NCBI GenBank assembly: GCA_037044905.1 | Contig: JBAOKB010000125.1 | Span: 47,796 to 111,795, forward strand | Source of the DNA: Hortaea werneckii | Lineage: Eukaryota; Ascomycota; Dothideomycetes; Mycosphaerellales; Teratosphaeriaceae | Direction of reading: 5' to 3' | DNA length: 64,000 nt | Shown here: positions 42,531 to 53,851 of the stretch, piece by piece | Numbering within the stretch: position 1 is the stretch's first letter | Layout: each line of letters begins with the position of its first letter | Translations under genes and position numbers: made by a program | The notes under the pieces: generated by a model | What the model was told of the DNA's origin: nothing | Seen by the model: the letters and a program-made list of their open reading frames with translations, nothing else | Databases searched by the model: none

Positions 42531-43443
42531 AACTCCATCGAGCGTTCAGCGATCCAGCAGTCCGCGAGCTCAAGACCGTCATCGTTTCTCCTCCTCGCCC
42601 ATAATATCCACCCTTCTCCTCCTCCTCCTCTCACTCCCCCATCCTTAGGATCCACCAACCCCTGTCGAAGGAAATGGAGAAACCCGATAGCCCTCTCCAT
42701 ACTCGAGGCCGGGTGCCATATTTTGAATGTGGGGTAAGGGATATATCACATCATTACGCCCCCTTCCCTTCCTTTCCCTTCCCTTCCCGCGCCACCCAAT
42801 GGGCCAACTCGATCCCTTTCCCCATCTTGTCTTTTCAAAAAGATAGTAAAAGAGAGAAGAGAATCGTGTGCAGTGAGCGCTTGACATTTGCAGGGACGTG
42901 CGGATGCCGAGGTGTTGTGCTGTGTGTCTCCCGTCCCAATCCAGGAAGGAAAATTGATTTTTTGTAAATGTGTAGGAAGAAGATAAAAGTTGAACCGTGG
43001 TAAGTCGTCGTTGTCGTTGTCTAGAGATGGTGTCGGGGTATCTGATAAGAGAGAGAGAGAGAGGGGTGTCGTCGTCTCAACTGTTTCCGAAGGAAGCTTG
43101 TTGTTGTTATGTATGGATGATGTTGTAGCTGTCGTCGTCGTTGTTGAAGGTCGAAAGATATGTCGCGAAAATAAATAAAGGGGGGAAAAGGTCGCTACCC
43201 ATGTCATTGCCCGATCTGCTCCAGCACTTGGTTTGCGCAGAGGGCTGCCCAGTAGCGTTTCGTATCAAAAACATCCGAAAAAAAGAACAAGAAAAAATAT
43301 GAGAGATAAGTGTCCAGGGTATCATCGTTTCGTTCCTCTGTTCCCGCCCGCCCGCCCAAAGTTCCTGCCCCGTCATGATCCTGATTTAGAGTGAGGCCAA
43401 CCAATTAGAAAAACGCCGTGTTGTGTGAGCGACCAAAAGAAGC

Positions 43444-44586
43444 TCACATAGACCCCATGCTGAGAAGTGCCGCGGCTGCAGCTTGCTCTTCGGGGGTCGC
43501 CGTCGCGGGGTTGATGGCTATCATGCCTCCCGAAGGCATAGAAGAGGAATGATGTATTGGCCGAGTGCTGAGATATGATGGTCGTCGGGTCCAGCTGTGT
43601 GATGAGTAGCGTCGAGCGTAAGCGGCGCTTAAGGCGTTGTAGTCCTTCCGAGGCCCTGGGATGGGCATGGAAGATTTCCGAGGTGCGTTGGAATTGGTCG
43701 CTGTCCAGTCCTCTTCGTCTGTTGCGTCGTCGAGGCTTTCGGACTCGTCGTTCGATGCGCCGTCGAGCGACATCTTGTCGGCTTCATTTTCCGGCACATC
43801 CAAATCCATGTCTAGCTCGTCTTCCTCGCGGATGCTCGACGCCGTCCAGCTGGCGCCGGAGTGCTGATCGCGATAGCGGGAAGGGGCTCTCGGTGCTGGC
43901 ATGTGTACGCCCGAGTCCGTATGGGACATGGCGTAGCTGCTGCGCTCGCTACGCGGCGGGGACATGTGGCCGTCGTTGAAGGACCCGATACCGGAATCCC
44001 TCGGCGACCCCTTGATGTGTGCATCCCATCTTCCCCATCCAGTCTTGCAAAAGGCTACGTTGCCATCTACCCCACCGCCGTTGCGGCTTTCCAACGCGGC
44101 GACGACTAGCCGCCGTGCCTTGGCTGGAGGGATGCGAGAGAAGCCGGGGACAGACTGCGTCAGCTCGCCCATCACGTAGCGGATCGGGCGAGGGCCATTT
44201 CCGAGCATGATGCCCGGCAGGTGATGCTTGGCCAACATGGCGGGGGTGATGGTGTTGGAGGCATCGAGCCCAGAGAGGGCGCCTTTGCTAAGCGGCGCGC
44301 TTGCTGTCCCCACGTGTGCTTGCTCGGGGCCCACTGGCTGCTCGCCAGAGCCATGCATCTCCAACTCCTCGTCTATGCTGATGAGCGGTGGCGACTGCCC
44401 GCTCGAGTAGATGGCGTGGGCCGGCAAATCCGGGGAGATGGAGTTGGGTGGGGTTAGCAACGCGTGCGCCAGCTTCTCCGGGTTGGAGAAGTTGGCTTTG
44501 GCAGAGCCCGCATCGCGCACCCGAGGGATATCGACGGACGGGGTAGGCATGGCGATTGCCTTACCCGCGGATGCAGCCTGAGCCAT
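43444..44586 (-). CDS. STB3: Sin3-binding protein Stb3-like regulator
   Basis: An intronless 380-residue protein. Residues ~112-193 form the Stb3 domain (PF10330): ITPAMLAKHHLPGIMLGNG, IRYVMGELTQSVPGFSRIP, ARRLVVAALESR and VAFCKTGWGRWDAH. In budding yeast Stb3 binds the ribosomal RNA processing element in promoters of ribosome-biogenesis genes and recruits the Sin3-Rpd3 deacetylase to silence them when nutrients or TOR signalling fall. The rest is disordered: an acidic patch (EEDELDMDLDVPENEADK) near 255-272, Ser-rich stretches (SSMPIPGP and SYLSTRP) and an Ala-rich tail. The ATG at 44586 is the first of the frame; a long leader of about 1 kb with no convincing intron lies upstream. Confidence 0.9.
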   Translation of the reverse strand: MAQAASAGKAIAMPTPSVDIPRVRDAGSAKANFSNPEKLAHALLTPPNSISPDLPAHAIYSSGQSPPLISIDEELEMHGSGEQPVGPEQAHVGTASAPLSKGALSGLDASNTITPAMLAKHHLPGIMLGNGPRPIRYVMGELTQSVPGFSRIPPAKARRLVVAALESRNGGGVDGNVAFCKTGWGRWDAHIKGSPRDSGIGSFNDGHMSPPRSERSSYAMSHTDSGVHMPAPRAPSRYRDQHSGASWTASSIREEDELDMDLDVPENEADKMSLDGASNDESESLDDATDEEDWTATNSNAPRKSSMPIPGPRKDYNALSAAYARRYSSHSWTRRPSYLSTRPIHHSSSMPSGGMIAINPATATPEEQAAAAALLSMGSM

Positions 44587-46693
44587 GAGTGCGGTGGGTT
44601 GGTTTGACAGGAGAGCTCTCCTACAGCAGGTGGATGAGTCAGAAATGGTAGCTCTTTATGCTATGTATATGGATGATGTGGCGATCGATGGGTTGGATGT
44701 GCGTGTGGCAATATCTGGGATGGGTCAAATCAAGTACTCACTCGACTGTGCAAGAAAGCTGCTCGTGGGTGAGGAGACGCGTCGCGATGACTGGTGAGGT
44801 CTGGTGACTGGGTTGGCCGAACCCGGGGAAGTTGGGCGCAGATGGCGATGGCGAGTTTCGAGCTTCCGGGTTGAGTGGTGTTGGACTTGAGCAACGAAAG
44901 GTCGTTGAGCAAGAGAGAGTAGTCGAAGGTGGACTGCGGTATGCTGGTTGCTTGGATTTTGATCAGTGTGTGGTGGATGTGAGTGCGTGCGTGCGTGAGA
45001 GCGTGTATAGTAAGAAGAGCAGTAGTCATCGAGGCCTCATCAGCCAGCGTGGAAGGCTCGCCCACGATGATTGGCGCGCAGCGAGCGAGCACGACCCGAC
45101 CAACCGACGTGGGCGATGATGCGTAGGCGGGTTGGCGGGTGTGGGTGTGTGCTGCATTCCGCAATCCGTTCCCGATCCTGTCCGGGTCCGTGCTCGCCCG
45201 TGCTCTGGACTGTTCCCTGGTTGGTCTCCCACTCCTCCAATACTCGCAGCTGCCTACTAGTATCTCCAGCTGATCCTCCGCCACCTGAGCCACCTGAAAT
45301 CGCTCGGCGCCCACGGAGAATAAAACACAAATCTTATTATCCCCAAAACAGACAAACCCCCCCAAATTCACACTGTGAAGCATACCCAAGTCTACCTCTA
45401 TCCCTTTCACAACGTTGCTATCGCAAGAGTCAGTCGTCCTTGCGGCGGTTTCAGGCGCATCCTCGTCTGTCCCGTCCTTATCTCCTCCCCAACGTCGTGC
45501 ACTGATAGGGGCTGCCTGGCTGGCTGGCTGGCTGTCTTTGGGCGGCGACTCAAATCCAACCTTGTCGCCTCTGGGCCGCCCCCCAAAACTCACTTTCCCA
45601 CACCCGCTATCATCTCCTCAGCGATACCAAGGTCGGCTACGTTGACGCGAGGTACCCAGCTATCTGCCACGAGGTGGGGTTCCAGGAGGGTCCTGTGGCT
45701 GTCGCGAACGGGCGACTACGGATGCAAACCCCTCCTGCTCGTGGAGTAAATGGCATGCATGCATTGGCGTCGGAGTTTCCAATCCTCGGCGAGAGGGGGA
45801 GGGGGCAGCTCCCATCTGTACGGAGGTATTTCCAACCGTTCTGTAGCAGTGGGGTGGGGAGTCGGACCCTCCAGCTCCTACGCTGGCTCGGATGAATTCA
45901 CGAGCAGGTGAGGGGCAGCTCGCCAAAAACACCTGTGCGCTGCAGGCGTTCTCCTCCTGTAGCTTCTTCTCTGCACACATCCCACGTGTAGGGCAGTGTC
46001 GTCTTTGTGACGGCCAACGTACATTAGCTAGCGGGTCCGCCTATGATACAGTACGAGTCCACCGGCTTCATAGCTCGCTCGCTCGGTTAAGCGCGGCAAG
46101 TGTGAAATTCAGCACACATTATCAATGATTTCGAGGACCACTTTTAAGTCCTCCACTCTGTCGTAGTCCATGACACCATTCGCCAATTCGGCAGGTGCGT
46201 TTGAGAGGGAAACGTCAAGCCAACACATACAAGTCTCAGTAGTACTTCTCGCGCGTCAGCAGATCACGACTGATGAAGCGAAGTTGACACTGATGAATAC
46301 GGTTGCTAAGTAGCGAGCGTGGATTGGGTCAATCTACTGATCTTGGACATAGACCATTGGCACCTACCGTTAGGGTTTCCCAAATGTCAATACAGTCCCA
46401 ACTCACTGTAGGCACCTTCTAAGGAGCAATACCGCTTTATAGTTATGACTCTCGTTAGCTTTTGTTGCCTATCAACGCTACTACATTGCACTTTCGGTGT
46501 GACAACACTTCTTCTGTGGCAATGGGATGTTTTCGATTGTTGCAATTCTTATGGGGGTTTAGACCATAGAACACACTGCGTATTCATGCAATGCGTATGT
46601 CTTCTATTCACAACATCCCGTCTGTCGCCGAAATGCTCAGCGCTATACATCAGTCGCCGTCTCTCAATTACATTCACTTGCAACCAATGCATC
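44587..46693. other. Intergenic: leader of STB3 and 3' flank of the reductase gene
   Basis: About 2.1 kb with no supported gene. A 287-codon minus frame (44730-45593) reads as repetitive Thr/His-rich sequence without protein features and is probably untranslated leader of STB3. A CTGG microsatellite lies near 45515-45533. Confidence 0.45.
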
Positions 46694-48634
46694 CTAGAAA
46701 GCGAACTTTTCCGCCCAGTACCATACCTCTCTCCCCTGCCTGACATGTCTCCCCACCGCTCTACGTAAACTCTCATTAAGACCAGCTGGCCCACACACCA
46801 CAACCGCCACCTTCTCCCCCCTGCCGTGGGCAAACGTCCGATCGACAATCTCGCGAAGACCAGGTCGACCGACCCGAACATCAACCCCAAGTCCGGCCAC
46901 CTCCTCACCCTCACCATCGCCCGCCGCGAGCAAAGTCTCCCGCTCCCGAAGCTCAACCCCCTCATCATCATCCTCCCCACCCTCCCCGGGAAGACCCACT
47001 CCATCACCATCCCGCCGCCGCCGCTGTCCACCAGTCACAAACACCCCACACCTCTCCCCAAACGCCCTCCGCTCCTGCGTCTCCTCCTCCGGGACCGCCC
47101 AAGCCACTTCCCCCTTCTCACGCACTACCCACACGAACGCCACTTTCCCCCGTCTATAGCTCCCGGGCCCCGGACTCAGATCCGCGAGCAGCTGGCGGTA
47201 CAGCGGAACGATGAAGGTCGCGCCTACGCCGCCGGCGACGAGGAGGATCCGGTCGGACTGTAAAAGTCTGTCGCTGTGGGTTGTGAGGCCGTAGGGTCCC
47301 TCGAGGGAGAGGGGGAGGTGTTGCGGAGAGGTGGGATTGTGGGTTTTTTGGTGGTGGACGTTTGCGGTTGCGTTTTGTGCGAGCTTCGCGGTGTTTCCGT
47401 CGAGGATCTTGGCTATTATGCGGATTTCGCCGTCGATGGGGGGCAGGGAGGCGATGGTGAAGGGGTTGCTTTTGAAGGGGCGGAGGAGAGGGTGGCTTGC
47501 GGGTGAGACGTAGACGTGTTGGCATGGGGACCATTTGCTCAGGGTTTCTTTGGGCGGGTGGAGGACGATCTCAAGCAGTTGCGTGTTTGGAATCAGTCGG
47601 AGTGTTCCAGAATACCTGGCCGTATTCCAGTACCGGAGGAGCGCTTGCGCCGCGTAGACGACGGCGGTCTCGTAGATGTAGATCCGGATGTGTGAGACGT
47701 GCAGGAAGAGCACGGGTAATAGCAGTGTAGCCAGCGTGACATGGACAAAGTAGAACACTCTATAGCTCCACTTCCGCACCGGCGCCAACGCCGTCGTCCC
47801 TACCGCTGTGAAAGCCACGATACTAAACACGCCCGCGAGGATATACCCGGCTTGCAGCTTCGCGGCGAGCAGGTTCTTGACGACGAAGAAGTTGAGATAG
47901 AGTCCCACGTGCGCGTAGAAGAGCCCGGTGATGATGTATCCCAGGTGCTGGTGCAGCGCATTCAGCGTCTCGTACGAGCTGCGCGTCAGCAGCTGGAACG
48001 GCGAGTAGGGCGATTTCAGCGCGAGGAGGTATTGTAAGGGCAGCTGAGAGGCTCCGATAGCTCCAAAGCGTTTGGCTAAGTGCATGTAATCTACAGCATA
48101 TCAAGGAACCAGATTAAGTATCAGAAAAATGAGCAGAAACGTTTGGATCTTGAAGCGTGAGAGAAGCGTACTGTCAAGATCCTTTTCCTTCTTTCTTTGA
48201 ATTTATTCTTGGTTTTGTGAATGAAATCAAACTGACTTACCTTCGCCGGTCTGAGGAAAGCACAAGAACAGGAGCCAAGTGGCCCAGCACGCCGCAATGA
48301 ACACATCTCCCTTCGCGCCTAGATGATACCCCCTAACATCGACAGAGTCACCGCTCCACCACACGAAGCGCGAAATTGCGCTGCCAACTCTTCGCCTGAA
48401 CGATAAGGTGTTCCTGCTAATGTTCTCTTCTCGCGCTTTCGCATAAGGCGAGCTAGGCGTCTCCAGCTCGTTGGCATTCTCCCATCGCTTCTTCATCCAG
48501 ATGACGAAGAAGTACAGCTGGAGAGCTAGCAGTGGGACTAGGACGGAGATCTGCGCGAAAAGGCCATACCAGTCGAGGAGATCCCGGCGCTGGGTTTTCT
48601 GCTCGGAGGTGAGGTCTTGGAAGTGGTAGCCCAT
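46694..48634 (-). CDS. Ferric reductase-like transmembrane flavocytochrome
   Basis: Two exons on the minus strand, 48634-48241 and 48090-46694 (150-nt intron, GTAAGT to GTAG), encode 596 residues. It belongs to the FRE/NADPH-oxidase superfamily: a membrane core with paired heme histidines (LHQHLGYIITGLFYAHVG and YFVHVTLATLLLPVLFLHVSH), then a cytosolic FAD domain (QHVYVSPASHPLLRPF, SNPFTIAS) and an NADPH domain (EGPYG, LLVAGGVGATFIVPLYRQL, VVVCGPAGL). Ferric reductases reduce iron or copper chelates outside the cell with cytosolic NADPH before uptake. The usual HPFTI reads NPFTI here, and an Arg- and Asp/Glu-rich insert sits in the NADPH domain. The frame extends upstream to a TTG, but the ATG at 48634 is the first. 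A role outside iron uptake is possible because the family is large. Confidence 0.88.
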
Positions 48635-49163
48635 TCTTTTGTATTCCAAAGAGCAATAGCGCCTTGAGCAAGTTGAGATATGGTTGTTTTATTGAGGCAT
48701 TTTTAAGTTGGGTACTGGTTAATGTTCAGAAACAGACACTTATTTAGGATGAGAAGATGTGGATGGATGGATGAAAAATGGACGGGGTCGTCGGATTTCT
48801 CTTTTCCCCGTTCCGGAAGCTGCTTGCCCAATCTCGGACCCTCGTGTTCGTCTCTGATCTTGACAATTGATCAGCAACCAGACCAGATTCGCTAGTGGTG
48901 TTTGCGAGGACTCTGTACGTGGCTGAGGAGTCCAAATTTTCGGAAAGATTGGTAAATTTTTATTATCTACTTCGGAGGATGGTGGGCTCAAGGAGCATGT
49001 TTGACGTTTGACGAAGAGGCTATACTCCTACACGCTACACTACATGTTCTCCCGAATTGCTGAGGTCCCTTTTTAAGCAATCCATAAGGTATAAGCCATT
49101 CGAGAGATATCTGAAGCAACTCCACACTACTCGCTGACCCAGTCACGCTCCTCATTCTGCTGA
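48635..49163. other. Intergenic, nothing recognised
   Basis: 5' flank of the reductase-like gene and 3' flank of the next gene. No coding region or identifiable motif. Confidence 0.4.
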
Positions 49164-50439
49164 TCAGTACCGAATCTCATCCCCTCCTCTCCGTCCATCC
49201 TTCCTCCTCATAGCGTTGGAAATAACGCTCTGCAGCAAATTGACCGAAGTCTCTCTCCTCCGCTCTGACTGCGAGCTGGCAGGCCGCTCTAGGACTGTAT
49301 CGTCTTCGGTGACGAAATCGATCGCATCTACTGACCGCCTGCCATCCCTCGCCACGCTGTATCTGTTTCGATGCGCAGATTGCCTGGCAAGTCTTCCACT
49401 CTCATGCTCAGGATTCGGCTTCTTGATCGGCGCAAAGGGCTCGTGTTGCGTGGTACTCGGTACTAGCCTCACTTTAGGCGGGAAGGACAGTCGTCTGCTC
49501 ATCGCAGAGGCATTGTTGGGGTTCAGATACAATCTTTGATCCTCTATTGGAAATCCACAGAGTGCTGTCGTTGACAGCGATGGGCTGAGGGCATCGCTGT
49601 CCTCGAGATCCTCCGGTTCGAAATGGTATTTAAAGGTTGCGTATGGTTCGTCAACGGCGTCGATGAGCGCGTAGGTGTAGCGCCGGTTGGGTTCTCCCTT
49701 TTTCATGATGCCGAGGGAATGCATGCTGCACGATTTTGTTGAGTCAGGATACTCGACGAAAGTCTGAAACGCCTCCCTGAAAGAACATCACTCACCCAAG
49801 ACGATTGCCTATTTTACCCTCGACTTCTACATTGGAAAGCATCCCATTCATCCCGGCCCTCTCTCTCCTCCTCGCCCAGCTGCGAAAGACTTGCACCTCG
49901 AACGCCGCGGTGTCAGTACACTCCGGTCCATCATACGCCTCCGAAAAGTAGGGCGGAAAGAAGAACCCCATCTTCTCCACTACCCTCCTCCTCTCAAAAT
50001 CCGACCCCGAAGTAAAGAGCCCAAACATCGTTTTCCCCTGCCATCCCTGCTGCTCGCCACAGCCCCAGGAGACGATACATTGGCCTCGGACCAGGAGCTT
50101 GAAAAAGTAGTACCGGAATTGCATGCCATCCCCCTCCTGCCTGATCCCGGAAACAGGTCTGGGGCATGCGTAGACGATCCAGAATTGACTCGAGGCGTAG
50201 ATCGGGATCGAGACTTCCGCAGTGTGTGATGTAGGGTCGAGATAGTATGTCGTCCCGATCACCCTGGAGTCTGTGCAGGATTCTTCAACGAGGAAACGGT
50301 CCGTAGGAACTTCGCCACTTGCGAGGTCGACGAGGTCGTCTTCTGGAACGGGCATTGCAGATGGCAGTGATGCCTCAGGGATCGTGAGGGCATCGTACTG
50401 CGATTGCAGAGCGATTGTGATGCCGCGGTATGTCGGCAT
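49164..50439 (-). CDS. Conserved-looking unknown fungal protein
   Basis: Two exons on the minus strand, 50439-49796 and 49725-49164 (70-nt intron, GTGAGT to GCAG), encode 401 residues. The first half has a globular look: MPTYRGITIALQSQYDALTI at the start, then FWIVYACPRP, FRYYFFKLLVRGQCIVSWGC and KTMFGLFTSG, probably a beta-rich domain of the kind found in uncharacterised ascomycete proteins. The junction restores NRLGMHSLGIMKKG, and YALIDAVDEPYATFKYHF extends the domain. The last 150 residues are polar and basic (RSVDAIDFVTEDD, RRKDGRRGGDE) and probably disordered. No signal peptide or membrane segment from this ATG. No function is proposed. Confidence 0.7.
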
Positions 50440-51069
50440 GGAGGCGGTGGTAGCTTGGTGGACGGGATCATGTGTATTGAGATTCTTTCCGACGGATGTT
50501 GAAGTAGGCGGGACTTCTGATAGTTGAACTTTGAAACGGAGATATGCGGCAGTTGAAGTGGACGTGAACAGTAGGAGCACCTCGTGTTTGCCACGTGCGG
50601 CATGAACCTTCGACTGGGTGACCTCAATTCACAGCATCTGCAAAGCCGTACGCTTGGCCGTGCTCCGTCGTGATTATAGTAGCATGCACTGATACAAGAT
50701 TGGTTTGTCTCAGCGACAAAGGGTAGTCCTTTGCGGCTTTTGCTTCGATGGTTGTTGGCCACAACCCTCATGACGCCTTTCAATTCTCTTGAAACCCGGT
50801 GTTTTTTTTTTTTTTTTTTTGTTTTTCAACATGTGTTTTTTTTTGTTTTTTTTTTGTTTTTCAACATGCAGTCATTCTTCCATACACGTCAATGCACATG
50901 ACTATTGAAAATATTCCACAAGCTCGGGCAAATCAGGAGCAAGTGGTGCGATAGTACAAGCCAAATACACGACAAACCGAATCCTATCCTGGGGAGATGA
51001 TGGTACATCATGACACAACCAAAGGGCTCCTTCACATCCTCGAGCCCACCCAGCTGTCATCTTCCAACC
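50440..51069. other. Intergenic with a duplicated T-tract
   Basis: Contains the T-rich repeat at 50801-50868; otherwise nothing recognised. Confidence 0.4.
50801..50868. repeat. Duplicated T-tract unit
   Basis: TGTTTTTCAACATG occurs at 50820-50833 and again at 50855-50868, each preceded by long T runs (19 T in the first). Period 35 bp; a local tandem duplication or slippage product. Confidence 0.8.
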
Positions 51070-51617
51070 CTATCTACCCTTCTCCTTCACACCCCCCATC
51101 CTCCACCTCTCCAACCCATACCCCACCCACATCAACGCCACCACACCGGCAAAAAGATACCGCTGCTCGCCTCCCACCGCGATATCAGGATCCTTCCAGT
51201 CGGTTCCCGGGTAGAAAATCGCGCTTAGCCCGGCCGCGCAGTAGAAGCTCCCGACGATGGCGCCGTGTAAGACGGACCGTAAACCGTCCTCTTTGCTCAT
51301 CGGCGTGAAGCACGGTCGCGCGGTGAGGTAGAGCGACATGGATGATAGCATGACGCCTAGGGTCATTGTCTGGCCGTTGTGGAAGCGGGCGTGGGGAGGC
51401 CTTTTTGGGTGGATCAGGGGTTAGCGTTTTCATATGGAGTCAGGTTTGGAAGGCAAGATGTCTTTGCCTATAGGGGATGTGAGGGGTACCATTTGGGATT
51501 GTAGACGTGGGTTTCGTTGAAGTCTGCGGCGAAGGCGCCGATGCTGTAGGCTAGGTTGCCGAGGAGGATGCCTACCCGACCTGGTGTGAACCAAGGTTGG
51601 GGTGCAGTCGATGCCAT
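51070..51617 (-). CDS. Small four-helix membrane protein, DUF6640-like
   Basis: Two exons on the minus strand, 51617-51490 and 51400-51070 (89-nt intron, GTACCC to AAAG), encode 152 residues. Four hydrophobic segments: VGILLGNLAYSIGAFAADF, TMTLGVMLSSMSLYLTA, HGAIVGSFYCAAGLSAIFY and YLFAGVVALMWVGYGLE. The joined exon border gives ADFNETHVYNPKW-PPHARFHNGQTM, a polar signature between helices 1 and 2 that I associate with fungal DUF6640 proteins. The His/Asp/Asn pattern could bind a metal or a head group, but the function is unknown. The frame extends upstream to a TTG; ATG at 51617 is the first. Confidence 0.75.
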
Positions 51618-52788
51618 GGCTCGTGGTATGAAGAAGTTCCTTGTGGTGAGAACTTGACGGGCCAGGCGCGTGTGCGCGACGAGATGAGTTGCTGTTCCTC
51701 TGCAGACTGAGCAGAGCAAGAAAGATGCTGCTGGAGTCTACTTTGATATTTTCACAGGCCCCTTCGATGGCGTGAGATGGAATGAAAGCGATGAAGGAAA
51801 GTGTGATGACTGCTTTCAGTTACGCTAATGAGACAAAAAATACGCAATGCAGTCTGAGTGATAAGCTGTGCCAGAGAAAAGGAAACGTCTCCCTTCCGCT
51901 CTCTAGCCTTTGGCCTCTAGGCTGCTGCGCGGTTCTTACACAGATGCAATGACGATGATACATGCAAGGCCGCAGTAATAAGTCTTCTTGACATGTCCGT
52001 GACAGACTGCTCTCAAACCGGGCTCTCGAACCGCAAGGCTGACGCCGACGCCGACTTAACCCGTACCCCACATGCAGCTGCTTCCCGGGCTCCACTGATG
52101 CCATGTGACGATGATGTACACTTCACTCCTCAACCGAGTTACAGCCTCTTGTTGGTCACTACGGTCCTTACAATCGTTTTGCGTCGCGAAAGGGTTGATC
52201 AGAGCTTCATCAACGAACTCCAAGGCAAAAAGAGACGAACACAGCTGCAGGTCGAACTGGCTTCACTGCCGACAGCTTGACACGACGGTGAAGCTTACCC
52301 TGGCTGAGCTTCATACACCGATCAACGAGCTCGTGCGGCTGTGATCCGCCCGCCGTAATCGCCGTCTAGACAGAAACATCTCCTCAACCAGACTCGATTC
52401 CTCTTTGATTGTAAAACCTTGCCTACGTATATCATCCATCTACTCCAACAATAACGACGCCTGCCGATACCGTCTTGCCCCGTGATACCTCCGCCACTGC
52501 CTAGCAATCGTGACCGCCACTGAACCGAAGCGAATAGCAACCTACAACATTATACCTCTCAATCATCGAGGTCGTCAGCCTGACTCACTCGTCCTCTGAA
52601 CAACACGACCATCCCAGCCCCGATTGCATAGGCACGACGAGCCACTCCCCAAAGCGGTGTACCTAACCACATCCGACGGGCAACTCTCCCCGTCCGACCC
52701 AACCTCCCAACCGTAACCGCCCTCAGCTGCGTCCATCCCTTCCCTAAGCCCTCCTGCGAATAAAACAGCAGTAGCCCTCAAAGCCAGC
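51618..52788. other. Intergenic, no supported gene
   Basis: 1.2 kb between divergent genes. Short frames on both strands without protein character; C/T-rich near the right end, consistent with the leader of the Yippee gene. Confidence 0.4.
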
Positions 52789-53224
52789 ATGGGCCTCGCC
52801 TACAACGTCTACCTCAACGCCAAACGCATCTACGGCTGCAAAACATGCAAGACGCACCTCGCCGACCACGACGAGATCATAAGCCGGGTACGTCCCCTCT
52901 TCCCTCCCTCCCTCCGCATTCTGTTCACCATCCACTCCCCAAAGAAAGAGCTCCAAGCTAACCCCCTCTCCCCCCCTTCCCATCCTCCAGAACTTCCGCG
53001 GCCAACACGGCAAAGCCTACCTCTTCAACGCCGTGGTGAACACACTTAGCGGCGAAGCCGGCGAGAGGAACATGACGACGGGCCGCCATATTGTCCGCGA
53101 CGTCGCGTGTCGGCAGTGTAAAGAGGTGGTCGGGTGGAAGTACGACCGTGCCTATGAGCCGAGCGAGAAGTATAAGGAGGGGAAGTTTATCCTGGAGCAG
53201 GAGTTGTTGTGTCAGGTTAGTTAG
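52789..53224 (+). CDS. MOH1: Yippee/Moh1 zinc-binding protein
   Basis: Two exons, 52789-52887 and 52991-53224 (103-nt intron, GTACGT to CCAG), encode 110 residues. This is the Yippee family: two CxxC pairs, Cys17/Cys20 (GCKTC) and Cys73/Cys76 (ACRQC), 52 residues apart, bind one zinc; between them are SRNFRGQHGKAYLFNAVVN and the signature GRHIVRDVACRQC followed by GWKYDRAYEPSEKYKEGKFILE. In yeast Moh1 is linked to stationary-phase survival and GID/CTLH-complex association; human YPEL5 is a GID/CTLH partner. The C-terminal residues LLCQVS come from reading through a GTTAGT that could also be a donor, so the last few residues are less sure. Confidence 0.9.
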
Positions 53225-53851
53225 GATGATGGAGGGGTGTGGGGGTTTGGGTTTGGAGTGGGAGGATAAGATGGGTGTGGGATTTCTCTTTCTAGGGCTG
53301 GGAGGAGGGATGGCGTTCTTTGGGCAAGGCATGGTGGTTGGAAGGGCCACATCAGACTGATGATTTTCCGGGAAACTACTTTGGGAGGGGGCAAAAAGGG
53401 CTAGCGGATGGCGTTGGTGGGGTTTGAATAATCTTGGATACGAATGACATGAGAACATTCTGGGGGCATGCAGAGCTACTCAACCTAGAAAATCTATTTG
53501 CCGATCAACAGGTTCTCTTGAAGATGGACAGCACTGACCACCATTATAGTCGGTGGAATCATTAGTTGTGAAAGACCTTCCTGACTTTGCGAGCAGGGTA
53601 CAGGAAGATTGAAGTCTCGAACTCTCTTTCTACAACGTGCAGGGCATAAGACGTGAGGTGTGTCATTGCAATGTTTTGAATCGCTTTATCCGCAGCTAGC
53701 TTTTTGATGCGGTTCCAGTTGCAATCCGCCCAGTCACTCAAAGCCGCGACAGGTATGCGTGCTAAGAGCTCCTTAAGCAATCCTTATTGCGCCCCATCGA
53801 AAACCCGCTCCGTCAGACAAGTAATCAGCAACTAAAGGTCGGTTAGAGCAT
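53225..53851. other. Convergent 3' flanks of the Yippee and uL13 genes
   Basis: No supported gene. A 72-codon minus frame (53562-53780) has a plausible amino-acid mix but lacks an ATG. Confidence 0.4.

Larger units (their letters stand above)
39627..43443. other. 3.8-kb low-complexity region with long homopolymers
   Basis: No supported gene. It holds CATC repeats (about 39737-39763), a CAA repeat (about 40285-40312), runs of 46 and 44 G, 18 C and 19 T, two GGGGGA-type tracts and an imperfect CCTAG repeat (about 42190-42212). Long frames here, such as 39985-40884, translate the homopolymers into poly-Gly or poly-Pro and are not credible. The right end is the 3' flank of STB3. Confidence 0.6.

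Noticed and set aside
44730..45593. 287-codon minus-strand frame upstream of STB3
   Set aside because: Thr/His-repeat composition with no hydrophobic core or motifs; better explained as STB3 leader.
53562..53780. 72-codon minus-strand frame between the Yippee and uL13 genes
   Set aside because: The residue mix looks protein-like, but the frame opens at TTG with a stop just upstream and no ATG or splice site was found to extend it.
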